Below, piece after piece: positions 25,783-34,604 of a stretch of 64,000 nucleotides of DNA. Positions within the stretch are counted from its first letter, which is position 1; each line of letters begins with the position of its first letter. The stretch spans positions 62,001 through 126,000 of the forward strand of contig JBBSHE010000001.1 in assembly GCA_038253325.1 (NCBI GenBank), read 5' to 3'. The notes under the pieces are model-generated. The model did not search any database. It was not told where the DNA came from and saw only the letters and a list, made by a program, of their open reading frames with translations. Made by a program: the position numbers and the translations under genes. The DNA is from JBBSHE01 sp038253325 (GTDB lineage: Bacteria; Actinomycetota; Actinomycetes; Propionibacteriales; Nocardioidaceae).

Positions 25783-26454
25783 TTGAAGCTTCTTCTCACG
25801 TCCGCGGGCGTCAAGAACACGAGCATCCACAACGCGCTGGTCGATCTCCTGGGCAAACCGATCGCCGACTCCAGCGCCCTCTGCATCCCCACCGCGCAGT
25901 ATGGGCACCCCCAGGTCGGTCCAGGAGAGGGGCCATGGCGTTTCATCAGTGGACGATCCGACCTTCCCATGTGCGACCTGGGATGGAAGTCCCTGGGAGT
26001 GCTGGAGCTCACCGCGCTACCCAGCATCGACGAAGAACGCTGGGTCCCCCTGGTCCGAGAGACCGACGTCCTGCTGGTGGCGGGCGGCGATGCCCTGTAC
26101 CTGTGCCACTGGATGCGGGAGTCCGGACTGGCCGATCTCTTGCCGTCGCTGAGCGAGATGGTCTGGGTGGGGCTGAGCGCCGGGAGCATGGTGATGACCC
26201 CCCGCATCGGGGACGACTTCGTTGGTTGGAAGCCACCCACCGATGGCGACGAGACGCTGGGGGTCGTCGACTTCTCGATCTGTCCGCACGTGAACCCCGA
26301 GGGCATGCCGGGCAATTCCATGGCCGAAGCGGAGAGTTGGGCTGCCGGTATCCCGGGTCCGGCCTACGCGATCGACGACGAGACCGCCATCAAGGTGAGC
26401 GACGGCAACGTCGAGGTCGTCTCCGAGGGGCACTGGAGGTTCTTTCCCTCCTAG
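25783..26454 (+). CDS. Peptidase E / type 1 glutamine amidotransferase-like protein (S51)
   Basis: 223 residues from a TTG at 25783, supported by GGGAGG at 25773-25778. Class I glutamine amidotransferase-like fold with nucleophile elbow VGLSAGSMVMTP, where serine takes the place of cysteine as in dipeptidase E, and VLLVAGGDALYLCHWM for the preceding strand. It probably hydrolyses small peptides, though many homologues are uncharacterised. It is the intact member of an inverted pair; the other copy is at 23.96-24.55 kb. Confidence 0.87.
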   Translation: MKLLLTSAGVKNTSIHNALVDLLGKPIADSSALCIPTAQYGHPQVGPGEGPWRFISGRSDLPMCDLGWKSLGVLELTALPSIDEERWVPLVRETDVLLVAGGDALYLCHWMRESGLADLLPSLSEMVWVGLSAGSMVMTPRIGDDFVGWKPPTDGDETLGVVDFSICPHVNPEGMPGNSMAEAESWAAGIPGPAYAIDDETAIKVSDGNVEVVSEGHWRFFPS

Positions 26455-26670
26455 CCGCCAGCGCCAACCACGAGCGAGCGAGGCGCCCATACATAGCCGC
26501 GAGGCGGGCGGGTGCCCCCAGCGCCGCGTCCTAGACGCAGCGATATGACGCGACTCTGCGAAGGGGCCAGCATCGCGCGTGTGGGCGCGGCGCCGTCGGC
26601 AGAACTATCCCGGGTGAGAGTAGTCGCTGCGGGCCTCGCTTCCGCCGGAGGAATGGTTATCGTGAGCGGG

Positions 26671-27084
26671 ATGAAGACGCTGCACACGGCCTACCGCGTC
26701 ACCGACCTTGCCGCCTCACGCGCCTTCTACTCCGCACTCGGGTACGACGAGGTCGGCCGCATCGATCTCGGCCGCGGGACCAGCCTGACCGTGTTCAAGT
26801 TTCCCGGAGAGGACGTAGGCACGCTCGAGCTTGTCCACCGACCAGCGGACGGAGCCGTCGACATCGGCACGGGCTTCAGCCACTTGGTCGTCCAGGTCGA
26901 CGACCTTGCCTCGACCATCGAGACGCTGTCGCAGTCGGGATTGAAGCCGGACGCCCCGCAGCGACCGGGTGGTCCCACCGGTCCTCGTACGTCATGGCTC
27001 GCTGACCCCGACGGCTACCGCATCGAGCTGGTGGAGTGGCCGAGCGGGCATCCCGACGGACTCACCGCGGAAGATTTCGCCTGA
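26671..27084 (+). CDS. VOC-superfamily protein (glyoxalase I-like)
   Basis: 137 residues from ATG 26671, the first codon consistent with the family start MKTLHTAYRVTDLAASRAFY. Two beta-alpha-beta-beta-beta units carry the metal-binding positions: H4 or nearby, E in GTLELVH, H in GFSHLVVQVDD and E in DPDGYRIELVEW. This fits a lactoylglutathione-lyase-like metalloenzyme or a small resistance protein. Substrate unknown. It is monocistronic. Confidence 0.85.
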   Translation: MKTLHTAYRVTDLAASRAFYSALGYDEVGRIDLGRGTSLTVFKFPGEDVGTLELVHRPADGAVDIGTGFSHLVVQVDDLASTIETLSQSGLKPDAPQRPGGPTGPRTSWLADPDGYRIELVEWPSGHPDGLTAEDFA

Positions 27085-27806
27085 CTGCATCGAGCGGTCG
27101 ATCCGGCAAGGACAGGCGGATGCTCGCCGGGCTCGACAACTCACGTCCCCAGGCCCGGTGGGTGCGGGGCTCTCCACATAGCGCCGACAACTGGAACCGA
27201 GCGGCCCGATCTGCAGCAGCATGGTGGTCAGACGCCGGGAGCTTCGCCGTACGCGGCACTCGCGGTGCTCAAAGCCGCCGGATCGAGCTCGGGTGTACCT
27301 GGCCGCGGCGTACTCAAGTAACTCGTGACCGTAGGGATCGCCCTGTTGGATGGTGGTACGCCGCGGCCAGCCATTCGCTCGGCTACCTGCGCCCTTCCTT
27401 ACCTGCGGGGCTGTTGCTCGGGGATCTCAACGATCCTGCCCAGACCCAAGCAGCCCGAGCCGACGCGTGGCCCAAGGTGCTGGGTTTCATTCGGGCGGTT
27501 GCGGCTGAGTGACACAGCCGCTGTCGCGGCGGTATGACGAGTTCCAGATCTTTGGTGCTGGACGCTGTCCGACTCGACGTCGACCCTCGCTCTCACCAAC
27601 ACGTTCGGCGGTGCTTTCATCAGCGAGCCCCGGCAGGTGGGCGACACCCCGCGGGCCCGAAGTGCGATCGGACCGCCGGATGGGCGGACGAGGGCTTCCA
27701 CGCGGGTGGATAATCCATCCACGCCCGCCAGGATTGGTAACCTCGAGGGGCGAACCCGGGACCCGGCGAGCGGCGGCGGGTTTGGCCTCACGGAGCGGAC
27801 AGTGCG
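27085..27806. other. 722-bp gap with a possible hydrolase remnant
   Basis: No intact gene. The plus-strand frame ending at 27512 contains WYAAASHSLGYLRPSLPAGL and AWPKVLGFIRAVAAE, which could be the tail of a dienelactone-hydrolase-like protein. The evidence is weak because no catalytic motif remains. The rest shows no coding pattern, RNA or clear repeat. Confidence 0.35.
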
Positions 27807-28151
27807 ATGAGTGATGAACAGGTGGCACCGGAGATGAGAGGTGTCGTGGTGGAGCTACTTGCCACGGTTGATCTCGGCTCCGAGATCGAGGGCATGGAAG
27901 GGCGGGAGCTTCGGATGCGAATGGTGACCATCGAGCCTGGGGGCGTCTTCGGCCCGGTTCACGACCACAAGGGCAGACCTGGGACCGTCTACGTGCTGCA
28001 AGGAACGATCACCGACCATCGAGGTGGGATCGCCACGGACTTCGGGCCGGGTGTGGGCTGGCCCGAGGACCGAAACACCGTCCACTGGCTCGAGAACAGG
28101 GGGACGGTTCCGGCGGTGGAGATCTCGGTCGATGTCGTCGGGCACGAGTAG
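27807..28151 (+). CDS. Single-domain cupin protein
   Basis: 114 residues. A complete cupin barrel with motif 1 GPVHDHKGRPGTVYVLQGTI (two histidines, glutamate replaced by a neutral residue) and motif 2 VHWLENRGTVPAVEISVD. Members serve as small metalloenzymes or sensors, and none can be specified. It is monocistronic and sits just before the inverted tRNA fragment at 28275. Confidence 0.82.
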   Translation: MSDEQVAPEMRGVVVELLATVDLGSEIEGMEGRELRMRMVTIEPGGVFGPVHDHKGRPGTVYVLQGTITDHRGGIATDFGPGVGWPEDRNTVHWLENRGTVPAVEISVDVVGHE

Positions 28152-28274
28152 GTCGGCGGCGGCCCGAACCGCTCGGCGGACAGCTGGGGGCACAGGCTAG
28201 CTGAGCCGCAGGTCAGGGGATGTTTTCCAGCGAGAGTCAACGACATCCATCAGCTACCGTAGCCCCGCGAGAAA

Positions 28275-28314
28275 GTTTAGGAAACCGTTGCTCTATCCCC
28301 TGAGCTACGGGGGC
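28275..28314 (-). repeat. Inverted 5' half of tRNA-Arg(CCU); attachment-site relic
   Basis: Reading the minus strand from 28314, 40 bases reproduce tRNA-Arg(CCU) from its first base through the anticodon loop and into the 3' anticodon stem. There is one mismatch (position 5), and 35 consecutive bases are identical to 22220-22254. Identity stops at AAAC and no 3' half follows. This is the pattern left by site-specific integration into a tRNA gene, but in inverted orientation. Confidence 0.88.
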
Positions 28315-28559
28315 GGACCCGATGCTCGATGCAGCGTACCGGCCGAGCTGACGATTCCGAGGTCGACCTCCGGCAGCCGGCTACCTTGAACCGGGCAGCG
28401 CAGATGGTGGCCGATCGCCGATCCGTTCTTCCGGTCGGCGCCGACTCTCGCCCACGGTGGGTGCGATCGCCCAGACCATGACATTCACCCGCGTTCTCGA
28501 CAGTCGGTTGTCGGCTGACCTGGACGCGAGGATTATCGGCAGCGTCGAAAGGAGACGCC

Positions 28560-28949
28560 ATGTCTCTCGCAGGTTGTGTGCCCACCACAATGCTCCCCAT
28601 CACCGACGCCGACCGCGCCAAGGCGTTCTACGCGGATGCCCTCGGTCTCTCCTTCGAGGGCCTGAACGTCGAGGGCAGTCTCATGTTCCGACTTGCGGGC
28701 GAGGCGTCGCTCGGCCTGATGACGCGACCGGCAGGTACGCAGTCCCAACACACAGCGATCAGCTTCGAGGTCTCCGACATTGCGGGCGTGATCAAGGAGC
28801 TCGAGGCAGCCGGTGTCGCCTTCCAGGACTACGACACGCCGGAGCTCAAGACGGAGAACCACGTCTGCGTCCTAGGGCCCGAGAAGGCGGCATGGTTCCT
28901 CGACCCCGATGGCAACGTCCTTTGCCTGCACGAAGACTCGGGGTCGTAG
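28560..28949 (+). CDS. VOC-superfamily protein
   Basis: 129 residues, ATG 28560 with AAAGGAG 8 bp upstream. A paired-beta-alpha-beta fold: MLPITDADRAKAFYADALGL, then QSQHTAISFEVSDIAGVI and AAWFLDPDGNVLCLHEDS. The last segment carries the usual DPDGN turn and a C-terminal metal-ligand position. Glyoxalase/bleomycin-resistance-like; function unspecified. The C-terminal end is 66 bp from the convergent SRPBCC gene. Confidence 0.85.
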   Translation: MSLAGCVPTTMLPITDADRAKAFYADALGLSFEGLNVEGSLMFRLAGEASLGLMTRPAGTQSQHTAISFEVSDIAGVIKELEAAGVAFQDYDTPELKTENHVCVLGPEKAAWFLDPDGNVLCLHEDSGS

Positions 28950-29014
28950 CCGGAGATCGTGTCGCTCGTCACCTGCAGGAAGTCGTTGATCGAGTCCAGA
29001 GCGAAGCGTGGTGG

Positions 29015-29455
29015 TCACTTCGCGACGAAGCGCCGAAGGGTGCCGAGCGACCGCCGTACGGCCATCGAGAGCGCGGGCGCTGCAAGCCAGAAGACCGCGT
29101 ACCCGGCACGGCCGCCAGGGATCTCGAGTTCTTCGCGCCAGTCGAAGCGGGACCGATTTTCGCCGAGCGCCACGACCTCGAAGATTCCTGATCCGCGGAT
29201 GACCCGTCCCGTGTGAACGACGTCGCACCGCGACGGCGGTTCCCAGGCGGTGATCTGCATCGTGTCGTGAAACCCCACCTTGCCGACACCCGTCCAGGCA
29301 TCGATGCTCGAGCCGACGGATTCGCCGTCGCCGTCGATGACGCGCACGATCGTCCGCGGGATCCAGGTGCTCTGGCGAGGCCAGTCCATGACGTACGCCC
29401 AGACCCGTTCGGCCGGCGCGTCGAGCTCGATGCTCTCCTCGAGTCCTGCCCTCAT
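29015..29455 (-). CDS. SRPBCC-family protein
   Basis: 146 residues. START-like fold: ESIELDAPAERVWAYVMDWP at the N-terminus, VGKVGFHDTMQITAWEPPSR in the middle and a C-terminal amphipathic helix with MAVRRSLGTLRRFVAK. It resembles the polyketide cyclase/dehydrase branch, which binds lipids or polyketide-like ligands. No catalytic residues can be assigned. The DUF2277 gene is 36 bp away on the same strand, and downstream genes converge on it. Confidence 0.83.
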   Translation of the reverse strand: MRAGLEESIELDAPAERVWAYVMDWPRQSTWIPRTIVRVIDGDGESVGSSIDAWTGVGKVGFHDTMQITAWEPPSRCDVVHTGRVIRGSGIFEVVALGENRSRFDWREELEIPGGRAGYAVFWLAAPALSMAVRRSLGTLRRFVAK

Positions 29456-29491
29456 CGGGCAGCGGCGTGCGGGCCGGGGACCACGGTTACG

Positions 29492-29773
29492 TCATCCAGC
29501 CGCGCGCTCACCGAACCTGCGCTCGCTGCGTGCCCGCGCCTTCGCCGCCTCCTCCTCGCGGCTCTTCGGGGCGGCCGTCGTGACCAGAGCAGCAAGCAGG
29601 TGCTGGGTCGCGTGCGTGATCTCGTCGACGGCCTCGTCGAACGCGGCCTGGTTGGCGGCCGACGGCTTCGACGAACCGCTGACCTTGCGGACGTACTGAA
29701 GGGCGGCGGCCTGCACCTCGTCGCTCGTCGCAGGCGGATCGAAGTTGTGCAGGGTTCGAATGTTGCGGCACAT
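29492..29773 (-). CDS. DUF2277-family protein
   Basis: 93 residues from the ATG at 29773, giving the family's conserved start MCRNIRTLHNFDPPATSDEV followed by ALQYVRKVSGSSKPSAANQA and TTAAPKSREEEAAKARARSE. A small, cytosolic, helical protein of unknown function found across actinobacteria. The frame is open far upstream through the repeat array, but the conserved N-terminus fixes the start here. Confidence 0.92.
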   Translation of the reverse strand: MCRNIRTLHNFDPPATSDEVQAAALQYVRKVSGSSKPSAANQAAFDEAVDEITHATQHLLAALVTTAAPKSREEEAAKARARSERRFGERAAG

Positions 29774-29875
29774 GTGACCAGCCTGCCACGTCGTACGCCC
29801 GGCGGCTCGGCGGGTCGCCGGACTCTGAACCGAGCGCACCACCCCAACGTCCGACGATCCGCAGACAACCAGACT

Positions 29876-30215
29876 CCCCGTCCGACGGCGTGTGCGGTAT
29901 TGCGCTCGGTTCGTCGGACGCACAGGTGACGGTTCGCGTTGACGGACGTCCGAGGGGGTGTGCGGTATTGCGCTCGGTTCGTCGGACGCAAGGGTGAGAG
30001 GGTCTCGCGCGTTGACCGGACGTCCGAGGGGCTGTGCGGTATTGCGCTCGGTTGGTCGGACACAGGGACACTTCGCTCGGTTCGTCGGACGCACAGGTGA
30101 CGGTTCGCGTTGACGGACGTCCGAGGGGGTGTGCGGTATTGCGCTCGGTTGGTCGGACACAGGGATACCTCGCTCGGTTCGTCGGACGCAAGGGGGTACA
30201 GCGCTCGGGTCGCCG
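29876..30215. repeat. Imperfect direct repeats including a 77-bp exact duplication
   Basis: The motif TGTGCGGTATTGCGCTCGG occurs at 29891, 29959, 30033 and 30130. The block 29903-29979 is repeated exactly at 30074-30150. Palindromic CGGACGTCCG cores recur (29943, 30018, 30115). The array fills the space between DUF2277 and the MoxR-type operon's last gene. It can be read through in one minus-strand frame, but nothing suggests it is translated. Confidence 0.93.
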
Positions 30216-30270
30216 AACTCTGGAACGCTGCTTGGCCGGGCTGCTGGACGCAGGCGGACGACCTTGAGGG

Positions 30271-30834
30271 CTAGCAACGACCGGTGCGAGGAAGGCTGCG
30301 TTCGCGAACGACCCACAGCACCGTGCCGACGATCGCGAACGCCGGCAGCGTGAGCGCGACACTGTGGGACGGCCCGAGCTCGTGTACGCCCCGGGCCAGC
30401 AACCAGACGGAGGCCGTGAGGACGGCAAGCACCACATACCGACGCAACCAGCGGCGCGTCGTTGCGGCACAGCGCAACGCATCCGGTGCGGCGATCGTCG
30501 CGAACGCGACGGCGGTGTGCAGCGACAGCAGGCTCAGTGCCGCGACGAGTGTCCACGGTGTCAGGTCGTCGCTGACCAGAGCCAGCCAGATGAGCACCAG
30601 GAGAGCCATCAGCGTGACCGCGAAGTGCGAGTCGGGCCGGAACGCCGTTCCGGCCGACAGCGAAGGCACCAGGGCAACCACCAGGATTGCGCTCGATCCG
30701 GGTTGCTGGCCGTGCGCGAGGTACGCGCTCAGCACGACCAGGACCGGTGCGGTGAAGATCACCAGCCGGGCAATCCCCGTGCCGTAGTCGCGCGGTGGAG
30801 CGGCGGTGGGGAGCTGCGCCTCGGAGATCGTCAT
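30271..30834 (-). CDS. Membrane protein closing the MoxR/DUF58 operon
   Basis: 187 residues from the ATG at 30834, whose ATGA overlaps the DUF58 stop. Six hydrophobic segments (about 22-40, 48-65, 70-90, 95-115, 132-150, 158-178) indicate an integral membrane protein without a recognised domain. Its place in a strictly coupled operon suggests a function with the MoxR/DUF58 complex. Downstream lies the 29.9-30.2 kb repeat array. Confidence 0.8.
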   Translation of the reverse strand: MTISEAQLPTAAPPRDYGTGIARLVIFTAPVLVVLSAYLAHGQQPGSSAILVVALVPSLSAGTAFRPDSHFAVTLMALLVLIWLALVSDDLTPWTLVAALSLLSLHTAVAFATIAAPDALRCAATTRRWLRRYVVLAVLTASVWLLARGVHELGPSHSVALTLPAFAIVGTVLWVVRERSLPRTGRC

Positions 30835-32144
30835 CGGCGGGCCATCCTCGGCGCCGTACTCCGATGTGATACGTCTCGAAGGATCTCGTCGAGCGAGCCC
30901 GGTCCGCTCCACCGGACGATCGGGACACCCGACTGACGGGCCCGGTGCACCTCCCTCGACCGTTCCAGAAGCCGGATCCGCCACGCGTGCTCGGCGAAGG
31001 GGTTCTCCGGATCGACCTGGCGTACGCCGGCCGGAAGGGTGTCGACAACGATCACCGTGAAACCGTGCTGGGCAAGAGAGACGCCCTGCTGGAGCGCCCG
31101 TGGCGACACCAGCGGCGAGAGCATGACGACGAGCGCTCCGGGGGACAGGTGGGCCTGGGTGACCTGGGGGTCGAAACCGAACGAGCTGCCGGCCTTGACG
31201 GCCGCCAGCCGGTCCAACACCCGACGCAGGTGATGCCTCCCGGCGGCGCCGGGCAACCGGGTGAGACCGGACGCGTCGACGATCCGTAGCTCGACCCGGT
31301 CGCCGCCGTGCAGGTAATGCTCGGCCACCGCCCCCGCAGCTCGTACGGCCACGTCGAGGCTGCTCGCCGTGCCGTCCACCCCACCGCTGGTGCCGATGTC
31401 GTTCGACGCGTCGACGAGCAGGACAACGAGGGTGTCCTGGTCGGCCCAGGTCGACGTGACATGCAACTCCCCGGTCCGCAGCGACACCGGCCAGTGGATC
31501 CGGCGCAGCCGGTCGCCGAGCTGGAACGGGCGGATGCTCGAGAACTCGCTGCCTTCGCCCCTGCGCGCGGACCGGTGCAGGCCGACGAGCCCGTTGGGAT
31601 GCGGCGTCGGCGCGGTCGAATCGAACGCGGCTGGGTACGGGAGGGTGACCGTCGGGTGCGCCCGGAGCTCCCCGGAGCTCCACCGAAAGGCACCCCACGC
31701 GCTGGTCGCAGCCACCGCCACCGGACCGAGATCGCGGCGACCCCAGCGGATCGAGCGGATCACGACATCGAGCCGCACCGGTGCGTCGGGCGAGGATGGG
31801 TCGACGCTGCCCGTGATCGCGCCGCTCGATGGCCAGGTCCGAGTGAAGCCGGGCGTGATCACCCAGGCGACGATGTCCTCGGCACCCGGCGTGGGCTCGA
31901 CCACGAACCGCCACCGAGTCGCCTCACCCTCACGGAGGGTCCGGTGCGCCAGCCGCTCGGTGTACGCCGGTGGGTCGGTCGGCCTGGTCACCACCGACCA
32001 CAGGCAGACCACCAGCAACGGCGTGGCCATCACCAGCAGATCGGGTCGCCCGAACGTGATCGAGAGGATCGCCAGCCCCCCGCCGGCCAGACCGGCCCGC
32101 AGGTGCGACGTGGTCGGCAACCAGGACCGGCTGGGACTCGCCAT
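30831..32144 (-). CDS. DUF58 domain protein
   Basis: 437 residues. Two N-terminal transmembrane segments (about 15-50), a beta-rich linker, and the DUF58 signature SSIRPFQLGDRLRRIHWPVS at about residues 200-220. The C-terminal von Willebrand A-like region contains VVLLVDASNDIG and the later strand GALVVMLSPLVS. DUF58 proteins work with MoxR AAA ATPases in assembly or activation of envelope or metal-dependent complexes. Coupled with genes on both sides, it is the fourth gene of the operon. Confidence 0.92.
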   Translation of the reverse strand: MASPSRSWLPTTSHLRAGLAGGGLAILSITFGRPDLLVMATPLLVVCLWSVVTRPTDPPAYTERLAHRTLREGEATRWRFVVEPTPGAEDIVAWVITPGFTRTWPSSGAITGSVDPSSPDAPVRLDVVIRSIRWGRRDLGPVAVAATSAWGAFRWSSGELRAHPTVTLPYPAAFDSTAPTPHPNGLVGLHRSARRGEGSEFSSIRPFQLGDRLRRIHWPVSLRTGELHVTSTWADQDTLVVLLVDASNDIGTSGGVDGTASSLDVAVRAAGAVAEHYLHGGDRVELRIVDASGLTRLPGAAGRHHLRRVLDRLAAVKAGSSFGFDPQVTQAHLSPGALVVMLSPLVSPRALQQGVSLAQHGFTVIVVDTLPAGVRQVDPENPFAEHAWRIRLLERSREVHRARQSGVPIVRWSGPGSLDEILRDVSHRSTAPRMARR

Positions 32145-32147
32145 GGC

Positions 32148-33173
32148 TCAGCGCTGCACCGCGGGCTCGTAGGCCGCCGGGACCGCAACCGAACGGAGCA
32201 CCTGCTCCACGATCGAGGAACCGGTGACGTTGCTCATCCAGAGCTCGGGCCGGGCCGTGACCCGGTGGGCCAGAACCGATGGCGCCACCTTCTTGACGTC
32301 CTCGGGCGTCACGTAGTCACGTCCTGAGATCACCGCGTACGCACGCGAGCAGAGCAGCAGCCCGAGCGCTCCCCGAGGAGAGGCGCCGAGCAGGCTGTGC
32401 TGGTGCTGGCGGGTCGCATCGACGAGTGAGACGCAGTAACGCCCGACGCTGTCGTCGACGACGACGGTCTCGACCGCGGACTGCATGGCCAGCAGCCCGG
32501 TGGCGTCGCTGACGGCCTCGAGGGTCTGCTCCTCGCGTTGCCGTTCCATCCGGCGTTGGAGCACCTCCCACTCCTGGTCCGCGCTCGGGTATCCGAACCC
32601 GATCCGCATCAGGAAGCGGTCGAGCTGGGCCTCCGGGAGGGGATACGTGCCTTCGTACTCGACCGGGTTCGCGGTTGCGAGCACGTGGAACGGCGGGTCG
32701 AGAAGAAACGTCGTCCCCTCCACGGTGATCTGGCGTTCCTGCATCGCCTCCAGCAGCGCGGCCTGGGTCTTCGGTGGAGTTCGGTTGATCTCGTCGGCCA
32801 GGAGCAGGCCCGTGAACAGGGGACCTCGGCGGAACGTGAACTCACCGGCACCCTGGTCGTAGATGAACGACCCCGTGAGGTCGGCCGGCAGCAGGTCCGG
32901 CGTGAACTGCGCGCGTTTGAACGAGAGACCCAGCACCTGCGCGAATGAACGCGCCGCGAGTGTCTTGCCGAGACCCGGAAAGTCCTCGAGCAAGACGTGC
33001 CCGCCGGCGAGGATCCCGCTGAGGACGAGGGTCAGCGCATGGCGCTTGCCCACGACGGCCGTCTCCATCTCGTCGAGGATCGCGCTCGCCTGCCGGGAGA
33101 CGGACGACAGGTCGACCGGCCGGTGGGCCGGAGACGGGGCGGGCGGTTGGGCCGGGGGGTGGGACGGCGTCAC
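32148..33173 (-). CDS. MoxR-family AAA+ ATPase
   Basis: 341 residues from a GTG overlapping the previous stop (GTGA). Walker A is EDFPGLGKT, Walker B GLLLADEINRTPP, sensor 1 VLATANPVEYEGTYPLPEAQ, and the lid domain extends to EDVKKVAPSVLAHR. MoxR ATPases are chaperone-like and act with DUF58/VWA partners. Here the partner follows 3 bp downstream. Length and motif spacing are normal. The N-terminus is Pro-rich. Confidence 0.95.
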   Translation of the reverse strand: MTPSHPPAQPPAPSPAHRPVDLSSVSRQASAILDEMETAVVGKRHALTLVLSGILAGGHVLLEDFPGLGKTLAARSFAQVLGLSFKRAQFTPDLLPADLTGSFIYDQGAGEFTFRRGPLFTGLLLADEINRTPPKTQAALLEAMQERQITVEGTTFLLDPPFHVLATANPVEYEGTYPLPEAQLDRFLMRIGFGYPSADQEWEVLQRRMERQREEQTLEAVSDATGLLAMQSAVETVVVDDSVGRYCVSLVDATRQHQHSLLGASPRGALGLLLCSRAYAVISGRDYVTPEDVKKVAPSVLAHRVTARPELWMSNVTGSSIVEQVLRSVAVPAAYEPAVQR

Positions 33174-33661
33174 AGGGCCTCGATTCGAGTCAACACGTCG
33201 GAAAGGAAGCGGGGGTTCTCGAGCCGCCGCGCGTTGTGTGCGTCGGAGGTGAAGTCGAAGAGAACGTCGCCCATCAGCTCGCGGGCCTGGTCCGGATTGC
33301 GGCGGCGGTCGACGCCGTGGTGGTCGTACAACCGGTGGTCGGAGAGCCCGACCAGCAACCGCCAGATCGCCTCCGGGTCGGAGTCTGCCTCACCGAGCTC
33401 CGCAAGCCGGCTGCTGAGCAGGTTCGCTCGTTGGTCCGCGCCGCGGGTAGCCTCCGAGCGGAAGCCTCGGAACAGGCCCCACTGCGCGGGCTGTACCAGC
33501 ACACCGATGTCGGACGCGAACCACACCACGAGGGCACCCGCTCCGACCGCACCAAGGAAGCCGATCGGGTTGCCGGTCCTGCCGGATGCCAGCGCGAACA
33601 GGTACACGACGACGAATACCACGGCAGCGCCGGCGATCCGATGCCTCCACGAGACGGTCAC
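33170..33661 (-). CDS. Small membrane protein of the MoxR operon
   Basis: 163 residues, GTG start overlapping the DUF4129 stop. Two transmembrane segments (about 10-28 and 33-52) precede a cytosolic helical domain rich in Arg, Asp and Leu. Not recognised. In related actinobacterial MoxR/DUF58/DUF4129 operons a comparable small protein occupies this place. Function is inferred only from coupling to its neighbours (4-bp overlaps on both sides). Confidence 0.8.
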   Translation of the reverse strand: MTVSWRHRIAGAAVVFVVVYLFALASGRTGNPIGFLGAVGAGALVVWFASDIGVLVQPAQWGLFRGFRSEATRGADQRANLLSSRLAELGEADSDPEAIWRLLVGLSDHRLYDHHGVDRRRNPDQARELMGDVLFDFTSDAHNARRLENPRFLSDVLTRIEAL

Positions 33662-34413
33662 GGCGCCTCGACCTCCTCGTCGACGTCGATGCGTTGGCTG
33701 CGCAGATCGGCGTGCAGGGTACGCAGTGCGGCGAACGCCTCATCACGCTTCGACTCGGTGATCTCGTGAGTGGAGAACCGGGCCTCCCGGTACAGCCGTG
33801 CGAGATCGAGCAGTGCCGTCTGGTGCAGCAGGTAGCGCGACAGGATCCGGACGGTGAGCTCGGTCGACGTCTCGTCTTGGCGCAGCGCCAGTCCGGCCGA
33901 TCCGATCGTGTCCTCGAGCCGGGCCCAGCAGGCGACGATCGCATTGCGGGGGGAGCCGTCGCGCAACACCGCGAGCTGGGCTTCGACGTCATCGGCGATC
34001 GCACCGGCGATGTCCGGGAGCAGCAGGAACTTCTCGTCCGGGGGCAGTTCGATTCGTCCCACGCGCGGACGCCGCCGCCACCCGCGAAAGATGATCGCGA
34101 GCAGGGCGATCAGGAACCCAATCGCCAGCACTTGGAGCACGACCTGGATGACGGTGCCGACGACACCGAGGCCGAGGCCGTGCGAGTTCGCGCCCTCGCA
34201 GGTGTACCCGCCTTGTGGTCGTGCCCGTTGGGCAGTTCCGTCCGGACACGTACCCAGGCCGCGCCTTCCCAGGCCTGTCGGCGTCCGTCCGCTACCAGGG
34301 TTCGGGCGCCAGTTGACCGCAGGTCCGGCGGTCACGACCCAGGCGACCACGGCGACGGCACATCCACCGAGAGCGACGACGGCTATCCGGGGGTCCGTGA
34401 TGCGCCGACGCAT
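33658..34413 (-). CDS. DUF4129 domain membrane protein
   Basis: 251 residues from the ATG at 34413. One N-terminal signal/anchor, an extracytoplasmic loop with two cysteines, a second transmembrane helix (about 82-105), and a cytosolic C-terminal DUF4129 domain: ACWARLEDTIGSAGLALRQD, then RILSRYLLHQTALLDLARLY and FSTHEITESKRDEAFAAL. DUF4129 is often found with transglutaminase-like proteins and DUF58/MoxR. No transglutaminase is present here. It is the first gene of the five-gene operon. Confidence 0.87.
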   Translation of the reverse strand: MRRRITDPRIAVVALGGCAVAVVAWVVTAGPAVNWRPNPGSGRTPTGLGRRGLGTCPDGTAQRARPQGGYTCEGANSHGLGLGVVGTVIQVVLQVLAIGFLIALLAIIFRGWRRRPRVGRIELPPDEKFLLLPDIAGAIADDVEAQLAVLRDGSPRNAIVACWARLEDTIGSAGLALRQDETSTELTVRILSRYLLHQTALLDLARLYREARFSTHEITESKRDEAFAALRTLHADLRSQRIDVDEEVEAP

Positions 34414-34604
34414 GTCGTCCGCCTCTCGTGGCCGTCGGGTCCGCAGTCGGGCGGCGGACATGGGCAGATTACGCCAACTCCGTCCGTCAACCGTTGCCGC
34501 CGTACAGCACGCGATGAGCACGAGATGATGTCGAATCGGTACTGACCCTCCCCGCCGACTTGTCGGCAGCAGGTGGGGTCATAGCCTCGTGAGCCACCGA
34601 CAAC

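Noticed and set aside
29492..31048. Long minus-strand frame from the operon through the repeat array into DUF2277
   Set aside because: Only the last 93 codons match a family (DUF2277, starting MCRNIR). The rest is repeat sequence and a shadow of the operon's last gene.
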